A stretch of DNA of 61,057 bases from Pseudomonadota bacterium (lineage in GTDB: Bacteria > Pseudomonadota > Gammaproteobacteria > Pseudomonadales > Azotimanducaceae), in the NCBI GenBank assembly GCA_022571865.1, contig JACZXA010000003.1, positions 1 through 61,057 on the forward strand, given 5' to 3'. The notes beneath the pieces are model-generated. The model searched no databases. It was not told the DNA's origin and worked only from the letters and a program-made list of their open reading frames with translations. The position numbers were made by a program, and so were the translations under genes. Shown piece after piece: positions 1 through 9,137 of this stretch; positions within the stretch are counted from its first letter, which is position 1, and every line of letters begins with the position of its first letter.

Positions 1-51
1 GGGGAAAACGAATAAGTTAACTCCCGAACAACAATGACAAACGGGATGATT

Positions 52-76
52 AAGCCGCCTTCGGGCGGCTTTTGTT
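52..76 (+). terminator. Rho-independent terminator
   Basis: A perfect 8-bp stem (AAGCCGCC / GGCGGCTT) closes on a TTCG tetraloop and runs into TTTTGTTTT on the plus strand. It would end a plus-strand transcript that begins left of the window. The minus-strand side has no T-run. Confidence 0.85.
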
Positions 77-206
77 TTGCTGTTCATCGTTCTTCCTCGT
101 AAACTACCTTGTTACCTATTCCACTGCTACACGAATCGTTCAAGTGCGTGGATAACTGCCAAACCACTTCAGATTGTCGGCCATCCGCGGTAAGCGCCGA
201 TCTCCG

Positions 207-893
207 CTAACCCTCCTCTTTGAGCAGCCAGCGAACACCCTGGCGCAAAAGGCGTGCATGTTCCGGGTGCTGCAACGACTCTTTATCGTGACCCAGCGCA
301 TCATAAAATACCCGGCCATCGCCGACCTCCCGGATCCATCCGATAGGCTGCCAGGTGCCATCGGGTATCCGGCCTTCCATCATCACCCGGGTATCAGGTG
401 CGATATCCAGCTCGTGGTAGATCTCATCGATGAGGGTAAATGCGGACACGCCTTCGAGCATCTGGTGATCGTGGTCAACTGGCCGCACCTCCACTTTGCC
501 TCGGGGTGTATGAAAGCTCTGATCCCGACGCCATACACCACCTAACAATTGTTTGTACTCGTACCACGTATCGAAGCAGATACAAGCGGTGTGTAATCCA
601 AGCAGGCTGCCTCCATCCTCGATGAAGTTTTCGATCGTCTCGGCACTTTGTTCGGGAAGTTCATAAACCCATGCGCGATCTGCTGGTTCTTGCAGCGTTT
701 CATTGAGCATCCGCCAGCGACAGGCGTATATCGTGAACAGATCTGCAGTAGCAAGCTCCTCTACGGCTTCATCCACATCCGTAGTAACAACGCTTTCTAT
801 CCCGATGTCATTCAACAGCTCAACGAGCGCTGCGCTCGCTTCCTCAAAAGGATGATTGATGCCGCCGGTGAGTAGCACGTTGCGCGTACTCAA
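207..893 (-). CDS. ThuA-like domain protein
   Basis: A 228-residue protein of the ThuA (trehalose-utilisation-like) family, which has a class I glutamine-amidotransferase-like fold. The N-terminal strand NVLLTGGINHPF, the segment GGSLLGLHTACICF near residue 95, and the C-terminal GDGRVFYDALGHDKES are typical of the family. Known members act in sugar metabolism or stand alone with unknown substrate, so no reaction can be given. The start is a TTG at 893, with no convincing Shine-Dalgarno and no better in-frame alternative. It is a single gene whose 3' end faces the terminator at 52-76. No signal peptide is seen, so it is probably cytoplasmic. The family call is firm; the function is open. Confidence 0.8.
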   Translation of the reverse strand: MSTRNVLLTGGINHPFEEASAALVELLNDIGIESVVTTDVDEAVEELATADLFTIYACRWRMLNETLQEPADRAWVYELPEQSAETIENFIEDGGSLLGLHTACICFDTWYEYKQLLGGVWRRDQSFHTPRGKVEVRPVDHDHQMLEGVSAFTLIDEIYHELDIAPDTRVMMEGRIPDGTWQPIGWIREVGDGRVFYDALGHDKESLQHPEHARLLRQGVRWLLKEEG

Positions 894-1161
894 ACTGGCA
901 ACCGAACATTGACCATGGCTGGTGAATCCCGTTAAGACGGCATTAGCCTACAACAGTTGTGGCACTCTTTGCAGAATCCGCAATTGCCGAAACCAGCCCG
1001 CTAGCTAGTTCCTGACCAGAATGGAAGGGAATGGGTGTGATGGACATGGATGCCGACTACGTTCGCATAAGTAGGTATCGGATACCCACCGCGTACACAT
1101 CCTTTTCTGCAGGAAAATGGTTGGTAGGAGACGCCGTCAGAATCCGACTTTTGCAAAACCG

Positions 1162-1193
1162 GGTCAACAAAGAAACCCCGCCGAAGCGGGGTT
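1162..1193 (-). terminator. Rho-independent terminator, minus strand
   Basis: The stem AACCCCGC / GCGGGGTT (1174-1193) has a TTCG loop when read on the minus strand. It is followed by TTTCTTTGTTG. On the plus strand the downstream run is only CCCTTTG, so the minus direction is favoured. No minus-strand gene ends just before it. Confidence 0.65.
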
Positions 1194-1640
1194 CCCTTTG
1201 ATCAGTTTCCTGATTCAGGAGTGGTTTTTCAACGCCGGTCTTGCAACTGGTATTCAATCCCCACCCTGTTGGCAGATTCACGTTTTCGGAGATCTCAGGA
1301 TCGCCTCGACGCTTATCAACCGTTGGCTCGAGAGCCGTTATTTTTCGACGTCTTGCCACGTCGCCCTTGGTGCCAAGTTGATCCCCTCGGCGGTTAAGGG
1401 TTCGAGTTTACTCTTTGAGTCTTCGTCTTGATGCGAATTTCTCAAGGAATTCCGCATCAAACCTCCGTCTCATCTCAACCTTCACAAGTCGCCACCTGCT
1501 CGGGTAGAGCCTAGAGTGCTCCCTTAAGCTACCTTCGCCTCGGCAGCCCCGGCCCCGGCGTGGGCCTTTCGGGTCTGGCGGTGTTGAGAATCTAAGTTTC
1601 CCAAGATTCCTTCCCCGTCATCCGTTGAGAACAGATGCTA
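1162..1640 (-). ncRNA. Candidate structured non-coding transcript
   Basis: Read on the minus strand, the stretch contains a hairpin at 1588-1609 (GAATCT / AGATTC), a hairpin at 1430-1458 (GATGCG-AATT / AATT-CGCATC, with one bulged base) and other short self-complementary pieces. It ends in a strong terminator. No coding frame fits. I compared it by eye with 6S, tmRNA, RNase P, SRP RNA and common riboswitches and recognised none. The transcript start is unknown and 1640 is only an outer guess. This is inference from structure and terminator orientation. Confidence 0.3.
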
Positions 1641-1683
1641 GCAGAGAAGTGCGTTTGCGCCAGTGAAAAGGCTTCAAGGCTCG

Positions 1684-1738
1684 GTGGATAGCTTGTGCAT
1701 CACCGGGGGACAAAACTGTGGACAACCCGGGGACAACC
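1684..1738. repeat. Tandem GGACAA motifs with a DnaA-box-like site
   Basis: GGACAA occurs at 1708, 1720 and about 1731, spaced 11-12 bp apart, with GGATAG at 1684. The middle copy reads TTGTCCACA on the minus strand, the form of DnaA box used in GC-rich bacteria. No replication genes are nearby. It could be a protein-binding cluster or part of the adjacent structured region. Confidence 0.35.
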
Positions 1739-1930
1739 ATGAAAATTCTTTTCTCATCTCTTTCCCGACTCGCTATCTCACTGAAAGACAACACTTTATC
1801 CAGACGTTAGTCCCTGTTGCAGGAAATTCATGATCGAATCGATTCTTTTCTCAACGGGTCGCATCCCCATTTGCATCGCTTTCAGCACTCAAGGTACCTT
1901 GTAGCAAACCACCAACGAGTGAGTACATCA

Positions 1931-2324
1931 ATGCCGCACTTCATGTCTGGCTACACGGACCAAACTTACGCTTTGCTCAGAATGGTCACAGGCTTTCTAT
2001 TTTATCTGGCATGGCGCTCAGAAGCTGTTTTCGTTTCCCTTACCGGCAATGGAGGGCATGCCCGCATTTATCGCCTATGGCGCGGGTTCTATCGAGCTGA
2101 TCGGTGGGGGACTGATAATGATCGGCCTCATGGCCGGTTGGGCAGCGTTCATATGTAGCGGAACCATGGCTGTCGCCTATTGGATGGCCCACGGAACCGT
2201 GGCGCTGTTTCCGATCATGAATCGAGGGGAACTCGCCGTCCTCTATTGTTTCGCATTCCTGTACATTGCCAGTAAAGGAAGCGGGATCTGGAGTATCGAC
2301 GATCTACGTCGGCACAGCGAGTAG
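1931..2324 (+). pseudogene. DoxX family membrane protein, frameshifted
   Basis: Two overlapping frames together make one DoxX-family integral membrane protein of about 130 residues. The first frame starts at ATG 1931 (MPHFMSGYTDQTYALLRMVT). The second carries FIWHGAQKLFSFPLPAMEG and the helices IELIGGGLIMIGLMAG and MAVAYWMAHG, ending at 2324. The frames join if one T is removed from the TTTT at 2000-2003, which restores the family's HGAQKLF motif. DoxX proteins are small four-helix membrane proteins linked to redox and thiol stress. The lesion is a single-base homopolymer indel, so sequencing error is as likely as decay. Confidence 0.75.
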
Positions 2325-2442
2325 CATTCCTCAACTTGGGACTCAAAGAGGTATACACTGATCCTTACCGTCGCGGTAACTGGGGATGCGTCACTTCGCC
2401 AGGTGAGTTCGAATCGGGTTACCCGCGCAAGGGAGCAGCACA

Positions 2443-2772
2443 TTGAATGCCGAAGATCTCAAGCAAACGCTGATCGAGCGCAAGGCAGAGTTGAGTGAAC
2501 GCCAGGAACGGGTTGCGCGTCATACACGGCACCGAGAGGAGCCGCTCCCACCAGATTTTGCCGAACAGGCGGTGGAACTCGAGAACGCCGAAACACTGGT
2601 CGCGTTGGATCGCGAGATGAGCCAGGAACTTCGTCAGATCGACCACGCGCTGCGCCGAATCGAAGCAGACAGATATCTCGACTGCGAGCAGTGCGGCGAG
2701 CCAATCGCCGAGGAACGGTTGATGGCGCTACCTTATGCTACCCGCTGCGTCCTATGTGCCGCCAAACCATGA
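2443..2772 (+). CDS. TraR/DksA-type zinc-finger protein
   Basis: A 109-residue protein ending in a C4 zinc finger of DksA/TraR type: CEQCG near residue 83, then CVLC near residue 103, with 17 residues between the pairs. The first 75 residues are charged and helical, as in the DksA coiled coil. DksA binds in the RNA polymerase secondary channel and alters initiation with ppGpp. This shorter paralogue lacks the full-length N-terminus, so it is DksA-like rather than DksA itself. The start is a TTG with GGGAG about 8 bp upstream. The next gene, a CBS-domain protein, lies 103 bp downstream on the same strand. Confidence 0.8.
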   Translation: MNAEDLKQTLIERKAELSERQERVARHTRHREEPLPPDFAEQAVELENAETLVALDREMSQELRQIDHALRRIEADRYLDCEQCGEPIAEERLMALPYATRCVLCAAKP

Positions 2773-2875
2773 GCGGTTGTTGAGGTCCTAGCCTGGTAAT
2801 ATTTGGGTCAGGCGACCGCCCTTGTACTCAGGTTAAAGCATGGGTTCTCTCCGCATAAACAGCTGAAGCATCACG

Positions 2876-3307
2876 GTGAAAGAACCGCGTATCAAATCCG
2901 TGATGACGCCGTTTCCCTACTCGGTGGAGTTACAAGCTCCCATCGGCGAAGCGCCTAGAATCATGCTCGAACATCACGTTCACCACCTTGCGGTCACCGA
3001 ACATTTTGAGCTCCGCGGTAGGGTTTCTGATCGCGACGTGAAGCTACTGCTAAGCCAGGAACTCGGCGCGCCCAAGCCTGCCGAACTCACCGTTGCGGAT
3101 GCCTATGTCGACGAATGCTACGCTGTGGAGCTCGAAACGCCCTTGAGAGCTGCGCTGGACAATATGGCTCAACATCATATCGATGCCACGATCGTCACCT
3201 CCCGCGGGCGCCTCGCAGGCATCTTCACCGCCATGGATGCCTGTAGAGCATTCCGGGATCATCTTGAAAACCAGTTTCAAACCAACGATCCACCCGAAGT
3301 CGCCTAA
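2876..3307 (+). CDS. CBS-domain pair protein
   Basis: A 143-residue protein made of two CBS motifs and nothing else. The first begins VMTPFPYSVELQAPIGEA and contains RGRVSDRDVKLLL. The second runs from VADAYVDECYAVELETPL to GRLAGIFTAMDACRAF. CBS pairs (Bateman modules) bind adenine nucleotides and act as regulatory switches, usually on a partner protein. The partner here is unknown. The start is a GTG at 2876. It converges on the slipin gene with an 18-bp gap. Confidence 0.8.
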   Translation: MKEPRIKSVMTPFPYSVELQAPIGEAPRIMLEHHVHHLAVTEHFELRGRVSDRDVKLLLSQELGAPKPAELTVADAYVDECYAVELETPLRAALDNMAQHHIDATIVTSRGRLAGIFTAMDACRAFRDHLENQFQTNDPPEVA

Positions 3308-3325
3308 GGCACCCCACCGGCCACG

Positions 3326-4090
3326 CTAAGAATCCGACCCATCTCCCACCAGCTTCTGGAGGTTACTCAGGAGATTCATCGGCAACGGAAATACGATCGT
3401 GGAGCTTTTCTCTCCGGCAATCTCCGTCAGCGTCTGCAGATAACGCAGCTGCATCGCCTCGCTTTGCGTGCTGAGCACTCGCGCGGCTTCCACCAGCTTT
3501 TCCGCTGCCTGCTGCTCACCTTGAGCATGGATGATCTTCGCCCGCCTTTCCCGCTCTGCCTCCGCCTGCTTGGCAATCGCGCGAACCATGCTCTCGTCGA
3601 TATCTACGTGTTTGATTTCCACATTGGCGACCTTGATGCCCCACTGATCCGTGTGCCGATCAAGGATGACCTGGATGTCTTCATTCAGTCTGTCGCGTTC
3701 CGCAAGCAATTCATCCAATTCGTGCTGACCTAAAACCGATCGCAAGGTGGTTTGCGCCAGCTGGCCGGTCGCTTCCATGTAGTCTTCCACGTTGATGATC
3801 GCCTTATCGGCTTCCACCACGCGAAAGTAGAGCACGGCATTCACCTTGACCGAAACGTTGTCGCGGGTAATGAGATCCTGGGTCGGGATATCCATGACAA
3901 TGGTCCTTAGACCGACCCTTTCCATCTGTTGAATGATCGGAATGATGATGATCAACCCGGGGCCTTTCACCCCGTAAAATCGACCCAACATGAATACGAC
4001 ACCGCGTTCGTACTCGCGCAGCACCCGAAACGAGGCGAGCAGTAACCCGACGAAAACGACAACGACAATTCCCAAAAAAATCTCCATCAC
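3326..4090 (-). CDS. Slipin (prokaryotic stomatin, SPFH domain)
   Basis: A 254-residue stomatin-like protein. An N-terminal membrane segment ([18 protein letters not shown]) is followed by an SPFH domain with [14 protein letters not shown] and [17 protein letters not shown], then a charged, helical C-terminal region rich in EAERERR. Slipins oligomerise on the inner membrane and scaffold membrane microdomains. Its start (GTG 4090 or ATG 4087) overlaps the stop of the upstream NfeD gene, the standard NfeD-slipin operon. In the Pyrococcus pair PH1510/PH1511 the protease cleaves the slipin C-terminus; the same link is inferred here. Confidence 0.92.
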   Translation of the reverse strand: MMEIFLGIVVVVFVGLLLASFRVLREYERGVVFMLGRFYGVKGPGLIIIIPIIQQMERVGLRTIVMDIPTQDLITRDNVSVKVNAVLYFRVVEADKAIINVEDYMEATGQLAQTTLRSVLGQHELDELLAERDRLNEDIQVILDRHTDQWGIKVANVEIKHVDIDESMVRAIAKQAEAERERRAKIIHAQGEQQAAEKLVEAARVLSTQSEAMQLRYLQTLTEIAGEKSSTIVFPLPMNLLSNLQKLVGDGSDS

Positions 4091-5436
4091 CCATCCTCCG
4101 GTTGAACTTTCAATATCAGACCTTCTACTGCAACGATCTTCAGAACAGCTTGCTCTTTCACGGGCTTGGTACTTTCTGCCTGCCAGATTTCCCCGAATGC
4201 CCGTACCCTGCCCTGGCTCTCGAAATCTTCCAGCGCCTCGGCTTGCTTTCCTACCATGGCGTCCTTCCCGGTCACAACTTCCTGATTGCGTGCCCGCACA
4301 GCCGCACCAACGGTAAACAAAGTCAAGGCAGCGGAGGTCACCGCAAACGCAGCGATGATCAATATCGGTACTTCGTATCCCGGCTGCTGCGTATCCATCA
4401 ACATAATGGATCCCATGACAAACGCGACAACACCGGCCACGCCCAGAGCCCCCAGCGTTGGGGTAAACGCCTCCCCAACCATCATTCCGATACCGACCAC
4501 CATGAGCGCAAGCCCCGCATAGTTGACCGGCAGCATCTGCATCCCGTAGGCACCCAGCAACAGGCAGATCACACCAACGACCGCGGGGAAAACCATGCCA
4601 GGGTTGTAAAACTCCAGGATCAAGGCGTACACGCCGAATATGAGCAACCCGTACGCAATAGATGGGTCCGTGATCACCTCGAGCAACTCATGGCGCCAAT
4701 CGGTTTCCACCAACACGACACGTGCGCCGGCCACATCAAGGGTCACGGTTCGGTTCGGCAACTCGATCTCACGGCCATCAACCGCTGCCAACAACGTTGG
4801 AATGTCTTTTGCGATGAGATCAATGACGTTTTTCGCAAGTGCTGCCGAGGCTCTCAAGTTCGCGCCTTCTCGAACTGTCTCTTCCGCCCACTCGATATTG
4901 CGCCCGCGCAGCTCCGCCAACCCCTGCAGGTAGGCAACCGCATCATTGACGATCTTTTTCATCATGGCATCTTGAGGTGCTGGTCTGACTTCTCCCTTCT
5001 CATCGGGTTCACCCGGTATGCTCGGCGTCGGCGCAATGTTGACGGGGGTCGAGGAGCCGATGTTGGTTGCGGGGGACATTGCGGAAATGTGGCTGGCATA
5101 GGCAATGTAGGTTCCCGCACTGGCCGCCCGGGCACCATCGGGATGCACAAAGCTGATCACAACAATGTCCGCACTCAGAATGGCTTTGACAACGTCGCGC
5201 ATCGCTTTGTCCAGGCCGCCAGGTGTGTCCATCTGGATGATGAGGGCGACCGCTCCCGCTGCCTGTGCGTTTGCAATGCTGCGCACGATGAGATCTCCGG
5301 CGGCAGGCCCCAATGCACCATCGAAGCTGACCATCCATACCTCTGCGCCCGCACCTTCCTCGGCAAGCGGCTCGGGTATTGCAATCACCAAACCCAACAG
5401 CATCAAAAGCCAGGCAAGTGGACGTTCCAATCTCAT
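4087..5436 (-). CDS. NfeD family membrane-bound serine protease (long form)
   Basis: A 449-residue protein: signal peptide, ClpP-like protease domain (about residues 30-235), several membrane helices (about 250-370) and a C-terminal OB-fold NfeD domain. The catalytic serine sits in [15 protein letters not shown] lysine in [13 protein letters not shown] is the likely general base, as in PH1510. It cuts hydrophobic stretches of the partner slipin in membrane quality control. Its stop overlaps the slipin start, so the two are translationally coupled. Length and domain order match the full-length (NfeD1b) class. A long plus-strand frame opposite this gene is a shadow. Confidence 0.92.
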   Translation of the reverse strand: MRLERPLAWLLMLLGLVIAIPEPLAEEGAGAEVWMVSFDGALGPAAGDLIVRSIANAQAAGAVALIIQMDTPGGLDKAMRDVVKAILSADIVVISFVHPDGARAASAGTYIAYASHISAMSPATNIGSSTPVNIAPTPSIPGEPDEKGEVRPAPQDAMMKKIVNDAVAYLQGLAELRGRNIEWAEETVREGANLRASAALAKNVIDLIAKDIPTLLAAVDGREIELPNRTVTLDVAGARVVLVETDWRHELLEVITDPSIAYGLLIFGVYALILEFYNPGMVFPAVVGVICLLLGAYGMQMLPVNYAGLALMVVGIGMMVGEAFTPTLGALGVAGVVAFVMGSIMLMDTQQPGYEVPILIIAAFAVTSAALTLFTVGAAVRARNQEVVTGKDAMVGKQAEALEDFESQGRVRAFGEIWQAESTKPVKEQAVLKIVAVEGLILKVQPEDG

Positions 5437-5556
5437 GTCGCTCGCCTCCTCGCTATGTCAGCTAACACGATGCGGCTGCCAATGCCGAGGATAACATGCG
5501 CTCAGCACCATCTCGCCTGCCCTCGAGTATCGCGCCGACCGTAACGTTACTGCCGG

Positions 5557-6171
5557 TCAGCCGGCGGACAGACTCACCCAGGCCGCAATTGCGCAAAGCC
5601 TTTCCTCTTTGCGCCATGGGCTGGTTATTTCAGGCCTGATCGATGTTAACTTCGCCGTCAACTCGTTTTCCTCGAGCGCCAATACTTTGTTGGCCCTCTC
5701 GAACAGGTTTTTGCGATCCAGCCAGGCCACCCGTATGCCAAGCTGTTCAAGTGCTGCGTTAACCGCCTGGCGCACGGTGTTACCTTCTGCGATGTGAATC
5801 TGCGCGTGGGATGCCAGCACCTTGTCGAGCGTCGCAGCCGATTTCCCTCGCCCGGCAAGTATGGCGGCATCTGCGATCAGAAAGCCGAGTTCGCACATGT
5901 CTTGGAGCAGGCCGCGAAAATTGCCAAGCGTATGTCGTCGTTGCTTGTCGACGCCGCGGTCAATCAGTGCCTGAGGATCCGGGGGTGCGGGGACGCGATC
6001 CAGACCGCGGAATCCCCCTGCTAGGTGATAAGGTTCTATGGCTTCGCGGTCGAGAGGATCGCCTGGCTCGATTCGTTCCGTGCGCACTACGTGGATGAAC
6101 TCTTCATGCTTCACAACGGTTACGGCTGTCAGCCAACCCATATGGGTAAAGATCCCAACGGCCGCACGCAT
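5557..6171 (-). CDS. Conserved hypothetical protein
   Basis: A 204-residue protein with no domain I can name. The first strand (AAVGIFTHMGWLTAVTVV) and the polar segment VVRTERIEPGDPLDREAIEPYH resemble a conserved proteobacterial family of unknown function with an actin- or RNase-H-like opening. The C-terminal half is helical and charged. No signal peptide or membrane segment is seen. The ATG at 6171 is supported by GAAGG 7 bp upstream. It is divergent from the molybdopterin oxidoreductase with about 95 bp between the starts. Confidence 0.65.
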   Translation of the reverse strand: MRAAVGIFTHMGWLTAVTVVKHEEFIHVVRTERIEPGDPLDREAIEPYHLAGGFRGLDRVPAPPDPQALIDRGVDKQRRHTLGNFRGLLQDMCELGFLIADAAILAGRGKSAATLDKVLASHAQIHIAEGNTVRQAVNAALEQLGIRVAWLDRKNLFERANKVLALEENELTAKLTSIRPEITSPWRKEERLCAIAAWVSLSAG

Positions 6172-6265
6172 CTATTCACCTTCGTCGGTAGTCGCTTACC
6201 TGCAATGGTATGCCAACGGGATCTTATGAAATACCGAAACCACCCTTCAGTTATCATATCCGCAC

Positions 6266-8424
6266 ATGTCCTGGGGCAGGCTCGTGAAAGCACAGACCAC
6301 AAAACAGACCAAGAGGACCTTCTGCCGGGTTTGCGAACCAGCCTGCGGGCTTATCGCGACAGTTGAAGGCGATCGGCTTATCGCCCTCGAGGCAGACAAA
6401 GCACACCCCATCTCCAGGGTTTTGTCTGCAACAAAGGCATCTACGGGCTGGACATCCACAACGATCCGGACCGTCTCAACTATCCAATGAAGCAGGTAGC
6501 ACCGGGAAAGTTCACAACCATCGATTGGGATACCGCGTTGACGGAAATCGCCTCGCGCCTCAAAACCATCGTTGCCGACCATGGCCATGGCGCGCTCGGC
6601 AGCTATACGGGCAATCCAACCGCATATAACTCGTTGTTCGGCCCAGCCTTCGGTGGATTCTCGAGCCAGTTGGGCATCCGCAAGAACTTCAGCTCCGCAA
6701 CGCAGGATTGCGCCAACAAATTTGCCGGCAGCGAAGCGGTATTCGGTACCCGAACCATGCATCCGGTGCCGGACATCGATCACTCTGATTTTATCCTCAT
6801 CATCGGTGAAAACCCCGCTGTCAGCCATATGTCGTTCGTATCGATTCCCCATCCCATGCAACATCTGAAAGAGGCAGAAGCCCGGGGGGCCGTGGTCGTT
6901 TACATCAATCCACGGGCGATCGAATCAGCCAACATCGCCGGGAGCGTACTGAAGATCAAGCCGGACACTGACGTATATCTACTCGCGTCTCTCATTCACG
7001 AAATCGACCGCAACCACGGATTTTCGGCTCACGCAAACGCACAACGGGGCAAACACATCGAAGAACTGCGCAGTTTCGTCAGCGCCTATCCCGCCGAACG
7101 AGTGAGCACGATCACGGGCATACCCGAAACATCAATCAAACAGCTGGCGGAAGATTTCGCCACGGCACCGAGTGCGTGCGCGCATATGTCGACCGGCGTA
7201 AACATGGGCCGTCAGGGCACCCTCGCCTACTGGTTACTGCACATGTTGGTTTTCGTGACAGGTAACCTCGGGCGTACTGGTGGCAACTTCTATTCGCTCG
7301 GTTTCTACCAGCGCAGCCCCGCTGCGGGATCGGCCATGCCCGAGGGTTTCATTGACACACCCTACGGAAAAGTACGCAACCCCGGCGGGGTAGGCATTAA
7401 TCTCCCCGGCAATCTGCTGGCAAGTTACCTCACCGACCCCAACGAACCCATTCGGGCGTTATTCGTCAACTCCGGTAACCCGGTGCTCTCGATTGGTGGG
7501 GAGCAGCACATGCGCAAGGCACTCGAGTTGCTGGAACTGTTGGTGTGCGTGGACATTTACCGCAACGCCACGGCGGAGTATGCCGACTATCTTTTGCCCG
7601 CGGCCGGTGCTTACGAGCGAGAGGACGTGAACCTCGCAGGAATGGGGTTGCAATTTCAACCGAGCGTGCAATATACCGAAGCGGTGGTGCCACCGGCATA
7701 CGAGCGAAAACCCGAGTGGTGGATATTCGAGAGACTCAACCAGATCATGGGGTTCCACTCCCTGCTCGACGGACTTCAAGGCGAAGACGGCGAGCCAAAC
7801 GTATGGGCACGCATAAACGCCATGTTGCGCTCCCAAGGTCGGAACATGAAGGAACTCAAAGCCGAGCAGATCATCGCCCTGGAACGCTCCGACCCCGCGG
7901 AATTCGAAAGTTTTCTACAACACGAAGACGAGCTCGTAGATTGTTTCCCCGCTATTTTCTCGGAATCCACCCTGCGCATGGAAAAGATCTGCATCGAGCT
8001 TGAAACCAGCCCGGCCAATCAACTGAAGCTCATCGGCAAACGCGACGCCTATATGATCAACAGCTGGTATGCCAATGTCGCCAAACTCAAATTCGGCAAA
8101 CGCGATCGTAACTATCTCTTCATGCACCCGGCGGACGCGGAGTTACGGCAGATCGACGACGGCGATCTGGTGGCCGTCAACAACAAAAACGGGCAGATCG
8201 TGACCGAAGTCAAACTAACCGAAGATCTCATCGAAGGAGTGGTGGCGATGACGCACGGTTGGGGGCATGGAAGGTCTGCAGGCATGCGCGTAGCGCTTGG
8301 CAAACCCGGCGTCAACTGCAACGTATTGCTGCCATCGGGACCCGGAAGTTACGACCCCCTGTCAAATCAGGCACACATGACCGGCATACCGGTGGAGGTT
8401 CAAAAAACCGAACGCGCTGCCTGA
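6266..8424 (+). pseudogene. Molybdopterin oxidoreductase, one frameshift
   Basis: The gene for a bis-MGD molybdenum enzyme of the DMSO-reductase superfamily, about 718 residues. The first frame has the start of a [4Fe-4S] domain with cysteines C20, C23 and C27. The second frame (from 6487) has the catalytic domains and the C-terminal dinucleotide-binding domain (MTHGWGHGRSAGM). Adding one G to the GGG at 6417-6419 joins them and creates GFVCNKGIYGLDIHNDPDRL, which supplies the missing fourth cysteine. At the position that holds the Sec/Cys molybdenum ligand in formate dehydrogenase, the motif QDCANKFAGSE appears to have alanine. No electron-transfer subunit or chaperone gene is adjacent. The substrate is unknown. 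The frameshift may be a read error. Confidence 0.8.
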
Positions 8425-8491
8425 ACGCATCCAGCTACGACAACATCAAGGCAACAACAGGAACGTCCACACAGTCCAAGGGAGAGCAACC

Positions 8492-9106
8492 ATGAATCGC
8501 ATACTGCAGGTACTGGGTTTACTCATGCTGTCGACGGCGCCGCTGGCCGCGGAGCAGTCGATGAGCTTCTTCATCACCAGCCACGGGCCGGGAAACGGAG
8601 CCAATCTGGGTGGGTTGGCCGGCGCAGATGCCCACTGCCAGTCATTGGCCGCCGCCGTCGGGGCTGGCGAGCGATCCTGGCACGCCTATTTGAGTACCAA
8701 TGGAGCCGAGACCGTCAACGCGAGAGACCGAATCGGCAGCGGTCCCTGGACCAACGTGCAGGGCATCATCGTTGCCGAAAACATCGAGCAACTCCATGGA
8801 GACAACAACCTCACCAAGGAGACGGTGCTGACAGAAACTGCAGCCATGACCAACGGCCGTGGAGACAGTCCGAACCGCCACGACATCCTGACGGGTTCCG
8901 GGTTGGATGGCACCGCTTCGGATTCAACCTGCGAGAACTGGACAAGCGGCGGAGACGGTAGCGCCATGGTTGGACACCACGACCGCACCGGCGGTGGCGC
9001 CAACCCAACTTCCTGGAATTCAGCGCACGGCACGAGAGGTTGCAGCCAGGCAAACCTGCAAAGCACCGGTGGCGATGGATTGTTCTATTGTTTCGCCAGC
9101 GATTGA
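8492..9106 (+). CDS. Secreted lectin-like (DUF1554-type) protein
   Basis: A 204-residue exported protein. A signal peptide (MNRILQVLGLLMLSTAPLAA) precedes a domain opening with SFFITSHGPGNGANLGGLAG and continuing through DAHCQSLAAAVGAG, ARDRIGSGPWTN and a cysteine-containing C-terminus (RGCSQANLQSTGGDGLFYCF). This pattern fits the DUF1554 lectin-like fold found in proteobacterial and leptospiral secreted proteins. The cysteines could form disulfides in the periplasm. It lies 68 bp after the molybdenum enzyme and 31 bp before NhaC, on the same strand. The ATG at 8492 is preceded by GGGAG. Confidence 0.7.
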   Translation: MNRILQVLGLLMLSTAPLAAEQSMSFFITSHGPGNGANLGGLAGADAHCQSLAAAVGAGERSWHAYLSTNGAETVNARDRIGSGPWTNVQGIIVAENIEQLHGDNNLTKETVLTETAAMTNGRGDSPNRHDILTGSGLDGTASDSTCENWTSGGDGSAMVGHHDRTGGGANPTSWNSAHGTRGCSQANLQSTGGDGLFYCFASD

Positions 9107-9137
9107 TTTGAGTGCTGTTTCGTCTCCGCGTGCATAG

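Larger units (their letters stand above)
894..1930. other. Gene-free region with structured DNA
   Basis: About one kilobase without a convincing gene. Open frames of about 100 codons lie on both strands around 1057-1431 but have no family resemblance or ribosome binding site. The stretch holds a minus-strand terminator (1174-1193), at least two clean hairpins (1430-1458 and 1588-1609) and a GGACAA-type tandem motif near 1708-1736, each listed separately. Confidence 0.5.

Noticed and set aside
1057-1431. Two overlapping ~100-codon frames, one on each strand
   Set aside because: No ribosome binding site and no family resemblance. The minus-strand frame reads through a strong terminator, so a coding role is unlikely.
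4102-5544. A 480-codon plus-strand open frame opposite the NfeD gene
   Set aside because: It is the antisense of a conserved protease gene. Its translation is rich in His, Arg and Cys with no domain, a typical shadow.
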